DNA from: Streptomyces sp. RPT161
GTDB lineage: Bacteria; Actinomycetota; Actinomycetes; Streptomycetales; Streptomycetaceae
Assembly: GCF_027533845.1 (NCBI RefSeq)
Contig: NZ_JAPZVN010000003.1
Span: 372,001-436,000 of the forward strand
Direction: 5' to 3'
DNA: 64,000 bases
Both the position numbers and the translations under genes were made by a program. Below the pieces are notes generated by a model. It saw nothing but the letters and a program-made list of their open reading frames with translations, ran no database searches and was not told where the DNA came from. Positions 1 to 10,449 of this stretch are shown piece by piece; the first letter of the stretch is position 1, and each line of letters starts with the position of its first letter.

Positions 1-662
1 CGCCGGGCGTCCCCGCCCGCGATGCGCAGCAGATGCGCCTCGGAGTCCTCGGGCAGTGCGACGGCGCCCGCCAGACCGCGCGGGTCCGCCAGCGCCCGGT
101 GCAACAGCCCGCGCAGGTCGTCGTCGGTGAGCGCTTCGAGGGTGAGCAGCAGCGAGCGGGACAGCAGCGGCGAGATCACCGAGAAGTACGGGTTCTCCGT
201 GGTGGCGGCGATCAGCGTCACCCAGCGGTTCTCCACCGCCGGGAGCAGCGAGTCCTGCTGGGCCTTGCTGAAACGGTGGATCTCGTCCAGGAACAGCAGC
301 GTCTCACGCCCGTACGCACCCGACTCGCGCTTGGCGCTGTCGATGACGGCGCGCACTTCCTTGACGCCCGCGGTGATCGCCGAGAGCTCCACGAACCGCC
401 GGTTGGTGGCATGGCTGACCACGTACGCCAACGTGGTCTTGCCGGTGCCCGGCGGCCCCCACAGGATCACCGAGGCGGGACCGGCCGGGCCGCCGCTGCC
501 CTCACCGACGAGACGGCGCAGCGGCGAGCCGGTCTTCAGCAGATGCCGCTGGCCCACCACCTCGTCGAGGGTGCGCGGACGCATCCGCACGGCGAGCGGG
601 CTTCCGCCCGGCTCCCTCTCCTGGCGTTCCTCGGCGGCTACGGTGAACAGATCCGGTTCCAC
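1..662 (-). CDS. rarA: Replication-associated recombination protein A (RarA/MgsA), AAA+ ATPase, 3' part missing
   Basis: AAA+ ATPase of the RarA/MgsA/WRNIP1 family, which acts at stalled replication forks. About 220 N-terminal codons are present and the rest lies beyond the left edge. The start is a GTG at 662 ([14 protein letters not shown]). The family opening [13 protein letters not shown] is followed by Walker [10 protein letters not shown] near residue 65 and Walker [17 protein letters not shown], then sensor 1 AATTENP. The EIHRF and ENP signatures point to RarA rather than RuvB, which is elsewhere in the window. It is separated by 46 bases from the leftward VKOR gene upstream, so the two may be cotranscribed. 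Family assignment is firm; the C-terminal tetramerisation region cannot be assessed. Confidence 0.93.
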   Translation of the reverse strand, partial: MEPDLFTVAAEERQEREPGGSPLAVRMRPRTLDEVVGQRHLLKTGSPLRRLVGEGSGGPAGPASVILWGPPGTGKTTLAYVVSHATNRRFVELSAITAGVKEVRAVIDSAKRESGAYGRETLLFLDEIHRFSKAQQDSLLPAVENRWVTLIAATTENPYFSVISPLLSRSLLLTLEALTDDDLRGLLHRALADPRGLAGAVALPEDSEAHLLRIAGGDAR

Positions 663-708
663 GCCAAGAAGCCTAGGACACCCCTCTGACAGTGCCTGGT
701 CGCGCGAC

Positions 709-1347
709 CTAGATCAGCGTGCTCCAGTACGACCACCAGCGGGTCAGGATCAGCATGATGATCACGCCGTACCAGAGCGCCGGAACCGCCCAGTGGAACT
801 CCAGAGCCGCCGAGCGCAGCCCCCGCGGCACCGGGATGACGCGGTGCTTGATGTTGTGCACCAGCGTGTACCAGAAGGCGGCGATGGTCACCACCCAGGC
901 CAGCGAGCACCACAGGCACAGCGAGCCGATGCTGTACAGCGACTCGTACTGCAGCCAGGTCACGAAGCCGACCCCGAACAGGGTGCCCGCCTGCAGGCCG
1001 AGCCAGAACCACGGGCGGTAGCGCGCCCCGGCCAGTACGCCCATGCCCACGCACATCATGACCGGGTAGGCGACCAGGCCGATCATCGGGTTCGGGAAGC
1101 CGAACGCGGACGCCTGGGCGCTCTTCATGATGTTGCCGCAGGAGATGATCGGGTTGAGGCTGCACCCGGGCACGAAGTTCGGGTTCTTCAGCAACTCGAA
1201 CTTGTCGATGGTGATCACCCAGGCGGCGAGCAGTCCCAGGGCGCCGCACACCACGAGCAACACGCTGAACGCCCGGCTAGCGCCGATGAGTCCCGCCGTC
1301 TCCTGCCGTTCGTCACTGCGTGTCTCGTCAAGCGCCGATGTCGTCAT
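709..1347 (-). CDS. Vitamin K epoxide reductase (VKOR) family membrane protein
   Basis: Polytopic membrane oxidoreductase that in actinobacteria takes electrons from DsbA-like proteins to form disulfides outside the membrane. The 212-residue protein has a cytosolic N-terminus of about 25 residues and four to five hydrophobic segments. It has the two expected cysteine pairs: C62/C70 in the first outer loop ([10 protein letters not shown]) and a C-x-x-C (CLWC) near residue 143 in a late helix. The ATG at 1347 was chosen over an upstream in-frame start because a GAAGG ribosome site lies 5 bases before it and the upstream extension is Pro/Gly-rich with no homology. It lies just upstream of rarA in the same direction. 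A membrane thiol partner is not adjacent; the DsbA-like protein at 34903 has no signal peptide. Confidence 0.9.
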   Translation of the reverse strand: MTTSALDETRSDERQETAGLIGASRAFSVLLVVCGALGLLAAWVITIDKFELLKNPNFVPGCSLNPIISCGNIMKSAQASAFGFPNPMIGLVAYPVMMCVGMGVLAGARYRPWFWLGLQAGTLFGVGFVTWLQYESLYSIGSLCLWCSLAWVVTIAAFWYTLVHNIKHRVIPVPRGLRSAALEFHWAVPALWYGVIIMLILTRWWSYWSTLI

Positions 1348-1551
1348 GTCGCCTTCTGTCGCCGTGTGCTCGGGTCCCCGCCTCTTCCAGCGTGCCTCAT
1401 TGTGCACCAGAGGTCCGCTACGCGGACCCGGACCGTCGAGTGAGCCGGACGGCCCCGGCTTGACGGTGGGGGGACCGGACGGCGCATATCCGGTCCCCCT
1501 TGTCGCTACGTACGGACCCCTCGCCTGGTTCAGCACACCGCCAGCCGAGCG

Positions 1552-2844
1552 CTAGGCGCTGGGGCTGCCCGAGAGGCGCTCGCGGACGGTGTCCACCAGC
1601 GCGTCCAGCGCGACCGCGCTCTGCTCGCCGCTCTCCAGGTCCTTCAACTGCACGGTCCCCTCGGCGAGGTCACGCTCACCGGCGACCACCGCGAACCGGG
1701 CACCGGACCGGTTGGCCGACTTCATCGCGTTCTTCAGGCCCTTGCCGCCGTACGCGAAGTCCGTCGCCACGCCCTGCCGGCGCAGTTCGGTGACGAGCGA
1801 GAACAGCGCGCGCCGCGCCTCCTCGCCGAGCGGCACCGCGAACACGTCGGTGTGCGCGGGGAGTTCCAGCTCGATGCCCTCGGCCTTCAGCGCCAGCACG
1901 GTGCGGTCCACCCCCAGCGCCCAGCCCACCGACGGCAGCGCCGGGCCGCCGATCATCTCGGACAGGCCGTCGTAGCGGCCACCGCCGCCGACCGCGGACT
2001 GCGAGCCGAGGCCGTCGTGCACGAACTCGAAGGTGGTCCTGGTGTAGTAGTCCAGGCCGCGCACCAGCTTCGGGTCGTCCTCGAACGCCACGCCCGCGGC
2101 GGTCAGCAGCTCCCGTACCTGCTCGTGGTAGCTCTTGCACGCCTCACACAGGTGGTCGCGCATCATCGGGGCGCCGACCAGCTGCTTCTGCACCGCCTCG
2201 CGCTTGTCGTCCAGCACTCGGAGCGGGTTGATCTCGACCCGCCGCCGGGTCTCCTCGTCCAGGTCGAGGGCGCGCAGGAACTCCTGGAGCGCCGCGCGGT
2301 AGACGGGACGGCACTCCTTGTCGCCCAGCGAGTTCAGCAGCAGCCGGAAGTTCCGCAGCCCCAGCGAGCGGTAGGCGTCGAAGGCCAGGATGATCAGCTC
2401 GGCGTCGAGCGCCGGGTCCTCCGTGCCCAGCGCCTCCGCGCCGACCTGGGAGAAGTGCCGGTAGCGGCCCTTCTGCGGGCGCTCGTAGCGGTAGTACGAG
2501 CCGGAGTACCACAGCTTGACCGGCAGGTTGCCGAGCTTGTGCAGGTTGGCCTCCAGCGCGGCGCGCAGCACCGAGGCGGTGCCCTCGGGGCGCAGCGCCA
2601 GCTCGTCGCCACCCTTGGTGGTCAGGGTGTACATCTCCTTGGTCACGATGTCGGTGGACTCACCCACACCGCGTGCGAAGAGTTCGACGGCCTCGAAGCC
2701 CGGGGTCTCGATGTAGCCGTACCCGGCCCGCTTCAGCGGTGTGGAGATCGCCTCACGTACCGCGAGGAACACGGAGGAGTCCGGCGGAATCAGATCGTAC
2801 GTGCCCTTGGGGGCGGAAAAGGTACTCAACGGAAGAGTCGTCAC
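1552..2844 (-). CDS. hisS: Histidine--tRNA ligase
   Basis: Class II aminoacyl-tRNA synthetase that charges tRNA-His. The 430-residue length is normal for the bacterial enzyme. The start of the family is seen in [12 protein letters not shown], followed by motif 2 region [15 protein letters not shown], the histidine A-type loop [12 protein letters not shown], and motif 3 GGGGRYDGL with GWALGVDR. The GTG start at 2844 overlaps the stop of the upstream metallo-hydrolase (GTGA), so translation is probably coupled; an internal TTG five codons later (LSTFSAPK) is the alternative. The reading frame stays open for 167 more codons upstream, but that stretch is the antisense of the neighbouring gene and is not part of hisS. 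Confidence 0.96.
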   Translation of the reverse strand: MTTLPLSTFSAPKGTYDLIPPDSSVFLAVREAISTPLKRAGYGYIETPGFEAVELFARGVGESTDIVTKEMYTLTTKGGDELALRPEGTASVLRAALEANLHKLGNLPVKLWYSGSYYRYERPQKGRYRHFSQVGAEALGTEDPALDAELIILAFDAYRSLGLRNFRLLLNSLGDKECRPVYRAALQEFLRALDLDEETRRRVEINPLRVLDDKREAVQKQLVGAPMMRDHLCEACKSYHEQVRELLTAAGVAFEDDPKLVRGLDYYTRTTFEFVHDGLGSQSAVGGGGRYDGLSEMIGGPALPSVGWALGVDRTVLALKAEGIELELPAHTDVFAVPLGEEARRALFSLVTELRRQGVATDFAYGGKGLKNAMKSANRSGARFAVVAGERDLAEGTVQLKDLESGEQSAVALDALVDTVRERLSGSPSA

Positions 2845-3551
2845 AATCCTCGTCGTGGAGCCGTGGTGTCGGCTCCGAGGCCGCGGGCCACCTCGCGCAG
2901 GTACGGGTTGGTGGCGCGTTCGCGGCCGATGGTGGTCTGGGGGCCGTGGCCGGACAGCACCACGGTCGAGTCGTCGAGCGGCAGGCACACACGGGCCAGC
3001 GATTCGAGGATCTCGGCGTGCGAGCCGCCAGGCAGGTCGGTGCGTCCGATGGAGCCGGCGAACAGCAGGTCGCCCGAGAACAGCACCGGCGGGATCTCCG
3101 CCGTCTCGGGCAACCGGAAGGTCACCGACCCCTTGGTATGGCCGGGCGCATGCGAGACGGTCAGCTCCAGGCCCGCCAGGGACAGCGCCGAGCCGTCGGT
3201 CAGCTCCCGTACGTCGTCGGGCTCCCCCACCGTCAGCCCGCCCATCAGCTGCTGGCCGATGGACATGCCCAGCGCCTTCTCCGGGTCGCTCATCATGTAG
3301 CGGTCCTCGGGGTGGATCCAGGCGGGCACGCCATGGGCGCCGCACACCGGAACGACGGAGGCGACATGGTCGAGATGGCCATGGGTGAGGACGACGGCCA
3401 CCGGCTTGAGCCGGTGCTTGGCGATGGTCTCCTCGACACCGCGGGCCGCTTCATGGCCCGGGTCGATGATCACGCACTCCTCACCGGCGGCGGGGGCGAC
3501 CAGGTAGCAGTTGGTCCCCCAGGCCCCGGCGGGGAACCCGGCAATGAGCAC
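2841..3551 (-). CDS. MBL-fold metallo-hydrolase, glyoxalase II-like
   Basis: Metallo-beta-lactamase-fold hydrolase of 236 residues, of the class often named hydroxyacylglutathione hydrolase. The metal motif T-H-G-H-L-D-H is at residues 56-62, and later metal ligands are visible in [10 protein letters not shown] and [11 protein letters not shown]. There is no signal peptide, so the enzyme is cytosolic. Streptomycetes use mycothiol rather than glutathione, so the natural thioester substrate is unknown. The stop codon overlaps the GTG start of hisS by four bases, placing both in one transcript. The ATG at 3551 faces the cyclophilin gene across a 180-base divergent gap. Confidence 0.88.
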   Translation of the reverse strand: MLIAGFPAGAWGTNCYLVAPAAGEECVIIDPGHEAARGVEETIAKHRLKPVAVVLTHGHLDHVASVVPVCGAHGVPAWIHPEDRYMMSDPEKALGMSIGQQLMGGLTVGEPDDVRELTDGSALSLAGLELTVSHAPGHTKGSVTFRLPETAEIPPVLFSGDLLFAGSIGRTDLPGGSHAEILESLARVCLPLDDSTVVLSGHGPQTTIGRERATNPYLREVARGLGADTTAPRRGL

Positions 3552-3732
3552 GATCGTCCTTCTGTCGTCCGCGTCGGTCTGCGCAGCAGGTTTCTGCAGA
3601 CGACGAGCCTACCGGCGGCGGTACGAGACAAGCGAACCCGTATCGTCGCGGGTCTCGTGCCGGTCCCGTATCGTCACCGCAGCAGACCAAGCGGTAACGG
3701 CTAGCGCCACGGCACACCCGGGAGAAGCAGAA
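3552..3732. promoter_or_regulatory. Divergent promoter region with an 11-base direct repeat
   Basis: Gap between the leftward hydrolase-hisS unit and the rightward cyclophilin gene. It holds two exact copies of CCCGTATCGTC, at 3637-3647 and 3665-3675, 28 bases apart and in the same orientation as the cyclophilin gene. Each contains a possible -10 (TATCGT). Whether these are tandem promoters or a regulator site cannot be told by eye. Confidence 0.4.
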
Positions 3733-4557
3733 GTGGTCAGCAAGGATCAGCGGCGGCGCCAACTCGCCCGCGAGAAGTACCTGCGCCAGCAGCAGCGCCG
3801 CACCGAGCAGCGGGGCAGGGCACGCAAGCGCAACGCGGCGATCGCCGGCGTGGTCGCCGTAGTGGTGGCGGCCGGTGCCGCGGCATGGGCCTCCACCGGT
3901 CTCGGCGGCGACAAGAAGACCACCGCCGACGCGGCCAGTTCCGCCTCGGCCACGTCCACCAGCAAGGCGCCGGACCCGTGCGCCAAGCCCGCACCGGGCT
4001 CCCCCGGCACCAAGCAGTGGAAGTCCGAGCCGTCGATGTCCGTCGACGGCAAGGCCTCGTACGCCATGGACCTGGCCACCACCTGCGGTGACATCAAGCT
4101 GAAGCTGGACGCGGCCAACGCGCCGCACACGGTGAACTCCTTCAAGTTCCTGGCCGACCAGGGCTTCTTCGACCACACCAAGTGCCACCGGCTCACCACC
4201 AGCGGCATCTACGTGCTCCAGTGCGGCGACCCCAAGGGCACCGGCCAGGGCGGCCCCGGATACACGCTGCCGGACGAGAACCTCAAGGACCCCGCGATCG
4301 CCAAGGGCACCTACCCGGCGGGCACGGTCGCCATGGCCAACACCGGCCAGCCGCACACCGGCGGCAGCCAGTTCTTCCTGGTCTACAAGGACAGTCCGCT
4401 GCCCGCCTCGTACACCCCCTTCGGCACCATTGACGCCGACGGCATGAAGGTGCTCCAGAAGATCGCCGCCGCGGGCGAGGACGATTCCAACAACCCCGGC
4501 GACGGAAAGCCCAACGCCACGGTGGTGATCAACAAGGCGACCGTCACGCAGTCGTGA
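3733..4557 (+). CDS. Peptidyl-prolyl cis-trans isomerase, cyclophilin type, membrane anchored
   Basis: Proline isomerase expected to act outside the membrane. The 274-residue protein begins with a basic, glutamine-rich stretch (residues 1-35, QRRRQLAREKYLRQQQRR) and then one hydrophobic segment (about 37-57, AAIAGVVAVVVAAGAAAWAS). A Thr/Ser/Ala-rich linker leads to a cyclophilin domain from about residue 95 to the end. Domain marks include VNSFKFLADQGFFD, CHRLTTSG, GTGQGGPGY, and the core GTVAMANTG...GSQFFL. The GTG at 3733 was chosen because GGAGAAG lies 5 bases upstream; the frame is open further upstream but that region is divergent promoter DNA. It is a single gene, followed by 262 bases before the next one. 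Confidence 0.9.
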   Translation: MVSKDQRRRQLAREKYLRQQQRRTEQRGRARKRNAAIAGVVAVVVAAGAAAWASTGLGGDKKTTADAASSASATSTSKAPDPCAKPAPGSPGTKQWKSEPSMSVDGKASYAMDLATTCGDIKLKLDAANAPHTVNSFKFLADQGFFDHTKCHRLTTSGIYVLQCGDPKGTGQGGPGYTLPDENLKDPAIAKGTYPAGTVAMANTGQPHTGGSQFFLVYKDSPLPASYTPFGTIDADGMKVLQKIAAAGEDDSNNPGDGKPNATVVINKATVTQS

Positions 4558-4819
4558 ATTCCGGTCGTGCGGGATGCGGACAGCCGGGGCGCGGTTCGCC
4601 TATGTTGGCGTTGTACAAGGTGACGGTCGCTCTCCGGAGCGGCCGCGGACCGCACAGCGGGCGCCTGCGCCGACGGCTGCCGCCCTCGCGGAATCCGAAC
4701 GCGGTCGGAACCACCATCAGCAGCACGTCGGAGCGGCCAGGGCGAGGCCCGGCCGGAGGAAACTGTGGACGATGCCCGCGCACCGCTGGACGGGCCGGGC
4801 ATCACGTGGAGGAGGCGCT
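4558..4819. other. 262-base gap upstream of the DUF349 gene
   Basis: No gene seen. The gap contains TTGTACAA, a short perfect palindrome, near 4612 and a possible -10 (TATGTT) at 4602, so the DUF349 gene probably has its own promoter here. Confidence 0.3.
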
Positions 4820-6049
4820 GTGAGCAGCGACCCATGGGGACGCGTCGACGAGACGGGGACCGTGTACGTGCGGACGGCCGACGGTGAGCGGGTTGTCGGT
4901 TCGTGGCAGGCGGGCTCTCCCGACGAGGCGCTGGCCTATTTCAAGCGCAAGTACGACGGGCTCGTCGTCGAAATCGGCCTCCTCGAACGCCGGGTGCGCA
5001 CCACCGACCTGTCCGCCAAGGACGCCATGACCGCGATCGAGCACCTGCGGGCCACGGTGAACGAGGCGCACGCGGTGGGTGATCTGGACGCGCTCACCAA
5101 GCGTCTTGACGCTCTCGTGGAGCAGGTCGCGACGCGCCGTGAGGAGCGCAAGGCCGCCAAGGCCAAGGCGACGGACGAGGCGCGGACCGCCAAGGAGGAC
5201 CTGGTCGCGGAGGCGGAGCAGCTGGCCACCAGCGAGCAGTGGCGCAACGCCGGTGAGCGGCTACGGGCCCTGGTGGACAGCTGGAAGGGCCTGCCGCGGC
5301 TGGACCGCAAGACCGATGACGAGCTGTGGCACCGGTTCAGCCACGCCCGTTCCGTCTTCTCCAAGCGCCGCAAGGCGCACTTCGCCTCGCTCGACGCGCA
5401 GCGCGAGGAGGCACGGCAGCTCAAGGAGAAGCTCGTCCAGGAGGCGGAGGCGCTCTCCGGCTCCACCGACTGGGGCCCGACGGCGGCCCGTTACCGCGAG
5501 CTGATGTCGGACTGGAAGGCCGCGGGCCGGGCCCAGCGGGAGGCCGAGGACGAGCTGTGGAACCGCTTCCGCGGCGCCCAGGACGTCTTCTTCGCGGCCC
5601 GGGCCGAGGTGTTCGCCGAGCGCGACTCCGAGCAGCGCGAAAACCTCGCGCTGAAGGAGGAGTTGGCGATCGAGGCGGAGAAGCTGCTGCCGGTGACGGA
5701 CCTGAAGGCGGCGCGGGCCGCCTTCAGATCGATCAACGAGCGGTGGGAGGCCATCGGCCATGTGCCGCGGGAGGCCCGCCCGAAGATCGAGGCCCGGATG
5801 CACGCGGTGGAGCGGGCGCTCCAGGACGCGGAGGAGGCCGAGTGGCGGCGCACCAACCCGGAGGCGCGGGCTCGCGCCGAGGGGCTGACCGGCCAGCTCC
5901 AGGCGGCCGTTGACAAGCTGCGGCAGCAGCTGGAGGCCGCTCGCGCGGCCGGGAACACCGCCAAGGCCGACAAGCTGGCCAAGGAACTGGAGGGCCGCCA
6001 AGCCCTCCTGGACCAGGCGCTCAAGGGACTCCAGGAGTTCGGCGGCTAG
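4820..6049 (+). CDS. DUF349 domain-containing helical protein
   Basis: Cytosolic protein of 409 residues. Residues 1-75 form a short beta-rich head (SSDPWGRVDETGTVYVR, then GSWQAGSPDEALAYFKRKY). The remainder is almost entirely charged alpha-helix with three or four repeats of about 70 residues; each carries the DUF349 pattern of a W...G....R..E.ELW.RF segment, for example DELWHRFSHARSVF and DELWNRFRGAQDVF. The C-terminus is coiled coil. The function of the family is unknown. The GTG at 4820 has a GGAGGAGG ribosome site. Downstream lies a strong bidirectional hairpin facing the convergent relA gene. Confidence 0.85.
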   Translation: MSSDPWGRVDETGTVYVRTADGERVVGSWQAGSPDEALAYFKRKYDGLVVEIGLLERRVRTTDLSAKDAMTAIEHLRATVNEAHAVGDLDALTKRLDALVEQVATRREERKAAKAKATDEARTAKEDLVAEAEQLATSEQWRNAGERLRALVDSWKGLPRLDRKTDDELWHRFSHARSVFSKRRKAHFASLDAQREEARQLKEKLVQEAEALSGSTDWGPTAARYRELMSDWKAAGRAQREAEDELWNRFRGAQDVFFAARAEVFAERDSEQRENLALKEELAIEAEKLLPVTDLKAARAAFRSINERWEAIGHVPREARPKIEARMHAVERALQDAEEAEWRRTNPEARARAEGLTGQLQAAVDKLRQQLEAARAAGNTAKADKLAKELEGRQALLDQALKGLQEFGG

Positions 6050-6077
6050 CCCCCGCGCTGCCACACGTCGTCCTCAA

Positions 6078-6114
6078 ACGCCGGACGGGCTTGGATCCCA
6101 AGCCCGTCCGGCGT
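6078..6114. terminator. Bidirectional terminator hairpin between convergent DUF349 gene and relA
   Basis: A perfect 17-bp inverted repeat (6078-6094 with 6098-6114; left arm acgccggacgggcttgg) closed by a 3-base loop, preceded by TCCTCAA. It lies 28 bases after one stop and 25 before the other. It is a member of a sequence family that recurs at 25892 in this window. Confidence 0.8.
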
Positions 6115-6139
6115 CTCTCGTTCAGCCCGTGGGCGTGCC

Positions 6140-8602
<2,463 letters not shown>

Positions 8603-8690
8603 GGGCACTCCTCAAGCGGGTCGGACTCCCATGGTATCGGTGTGTCGACCAGGACCGCGTGCGACGGCGGTCGGCAGCTCCCGGACACGG

Positions 8691-8726
8691 CGGAGGCGGG
8701 CTCCCCGGCCGGGAAGCCCGCCTCCG
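8691..8726 (-). terminator. Terminator hairpin after apt
   Basis: Perfect 12-bp stem (cggaggcgggct at 8691-8702 with its complement at 8715-8726) and a 12-base loop. It starts 16 bases beyond the apt stop and separates apt from relA transcription. Confidence 0.65.
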
Positions 8727-8741
8727 TCGCGGTGTCGAGCG

Positions 8742-9302
8742 TCAGACGACGATGAGCGCCTCCAGGGGCGCCCCCGCCAGGGTCGGCGCAAGACGGCCGC
8801 GGCCATCCAGGAAAGCGAGTTCCATCAGCACCGCGACGCCCGCCACCTCAGCGCCCGCGCGCCGGATGAGGTCCAGCGAGGCCTCCGCGGTACCGCCGGT
8901 GGCCAGCACGTCGTCGATGACGAGGACCCGGTCTCCCGGCCCGAAGGCATCCGAGTGGACCTCGATCTCGGCCGTTCCGTACTCCAGCTCGTACCCCTGC
9001 CGCAGGGTGCTGCCGGGCAGCTTGCCCGCCTTGCGTACCGGTACGAAGCCGATCTCCGCCTTGGCCGCCGCCGGAGCGGCGAGTATGAAGCCGCGGGCTT
9101 CGAGGCCGACGACCTTGTCGGCTCCCAGGCGCACGCACAGCGCGGCCAGGGCGTCGGTAAGGGCCCCGAAGGCCGCCGGGTCAGCGAGCAGCGGGGTGAT
9201 GTCCTTGAACACCACGCCCGGCTTCGGATAGTCGGGTACGTCGCGGATCCGGCTGAGCAGCAGTTCACGCAGGTTGGATCGGGCGGTGTCCGCCGTGGTC
9301 AC
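8742..9302 (-). CDS. apt: Adenine phosphoribosyltransferase
   Basis: Salvages adenine to AMP using PRPP, in the cytosol. The 186-residue length is typical. The PRPP-binding loop appears as VLVIDDVLATGGTAEAS near residues 122-138, and the N-terminal motif DYPKPGVVFKDITPLL and GLEARGFILA are diagnostic. The GTG at 9302 has GAGGAG 7 bases upstream; the longer in-frame extension lies inside secF and is rejected. It lies 16 bases after secF, so it is probably transcribed with secDF, with relA following behind a hairpin. This apt-relA linkage is common in streptomycetes. Confidence 0.95.
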   Translation of the reverse strand: MTTADTARSNLRELLLSRIRDVPDYPKPGVVFKDITPLLADPAAFGALTDALAALCVRLGADKVVGLEARGFILAAPAAAKAEIGFVPVRKAGKLPGSTLRQGYELEYGTAEIEVHSDAFGPGDRVLVIDDVLATGGTAEASLDLIRRAGAEVAGVAVLMELAFLDGRGRLAPTLAGAPLEALIVV

Positions 9303-9318
9303 TGGTGGGTCTCCTCGC

Positions 9319-10449
9319 TCAGCGGCGCTTGCCGGAAGGACGGCCGCGGCCGCGGGAGCGTGCGGTGGGCTGACGTCGCTGACCGCCGACGGTGGCCGTG
9401 GCGGCCGCCTCGACCGGCTCGTCGTCGGCGTCCGCGGGCACCGCGTCCTGCGGCTCCTCGCTCTCGCCCTTCGCCTCGGCCGCGGCGCGCTTGGCCTTGA
9501 CCCGCTTGGCGAGCGCCCGCATCTCCGGGGTGCGCTCCTTGAGGGAGGCGACCAGCGGGGTGGCGATGAAGATCGAGGAGTAGGCACCGGCCGCCAGACC
9601 GACGAACAGCGCCAGCGCGATGTCGTTGAGCATTCCCGCGCCGAGCAGCCCGCCGCCGACGAACAGCAGCGCGGCGACCGGCAGCAGGGCGACCACGGTG
9701 GTGTTGATGGACCGCACCAGGGTCTGGTTGAGGCTGCGGTTGGCCAACTCGCTGTAGGTGAAGCGAGTTTGGCTGGTGATGCCCTTGGTGCTCTCCTTCA
9801 GACCGTCGAAGACCACCACGGTGTCGTAGAGCGAGTAACCGAGGATGGTCAGCAGGCCGATGACCGTACCCGGGGTCACCTCGAAGCCGACGATCGCGTA
9901 CACACCGATGGTGATGGTGAGGTCATGGACCAGCGCGACCAGCGCGGAGATCGCCATGCGCCACTCGAAGGCGACGGCGAGGTAGAGCACCACCAGGACC
10001 ATGAAGATGACCAGGCCGAGTTCGGCCTTCTGGGAGATCTCCTGGCCCCAGCTCGGGCCGACCACCTGCGGGGAGATGGCGTTGGGGTCGACGTTCAGTT
10101 CCTTGGCGAGGTCCTGCTTGACCTTGTCCGCGGTGGTGCCGTCGATGCCGCTGACCTGGATGCGCAGTCCGCCGGTGCCGAGCTTCTGGGCGATGACGTC
10201 GTGGTGCCCGGAGATGACGTTCTGCGTCTTGGTCTGCGCGTCCCCCGTCGACACCGAGGTCTTGGGCGTGGTGAAGACCGCGCCGCCGGAGAACTCGATG
10301 CCCTTGTTCAGGCCGTTGACCGCGAGGCCGATGATCGCCACGAGGGTGATGACGATGGAGACGCCGTACCAGAGCTTGCGCTTGCCGACGAAGTCGTAGG
10401 AGACCTCGCCCCGGTGCAGGCGGTGACCGAGATTACCGAGCCGGGACAT
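9319..10449 (-). CDS. secF: Protein-export membrane protein SecF
   Basis: Subunit of the SecDF complex, which uses the proton gradient to help pull secreted proteins through SecYEG. The 376-residue protein has the six-helix RND-like layout: TM1 about residues 24-44 (LWYGVSIVITLVAIIGLAV), a periplasmic domain with GIEFSGGAVF, then five helices with the conserved VALVHDLTITIGVYAI and GYSLYDTVVVFDGLKE segments. The C-terminal tail of about 65 residues is long, basic and Pro/Arg-rich. The start ATG overlaps the secD stop by one base (TGATG), so translation is coupled. Confidence 0.96.
   Translation of the reverse strand: MSRLGNLGHRLHRGEVSYDFVGKRKLWYGVSIVITLVAIIGLAVNGLNKGIEFSGGAVFTTPKTSVSTGDAQTKTQNVISGHHDVIAQKLGTGGLRIQVSGIDGTTADKVKQDLAKELNVDPNAISPQVVGPSWGQEISQKAELGLVIFMVLVVLYLAVAFEWRMAISALVALVHDLTITIGVYAIVGFEVTPGTVIGLLTILGYSLYDTVVVFDGLKESTKGITSQTRFTYSELANRSLNQTLVRSINTTVVALLPVAALLFVGGGLLGAGMLNDIALALFVGLAAGAYSSIFIATPLVASLKERTPEMRALAKRVKAKRAAAEAKGESEEPQDAVPADADDEPVEAAATATVGGQRRQPTARSRGRGRPSGKRR

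Noticed and set aside
2845-3345. N-terminal extension of hisS by 167 codons
   Set aside because: It is the antisense of the metallo-hydrolase gene region and runs past the conserved [10 protein letters not shown] start; the overlapping GTG start explains the gene.
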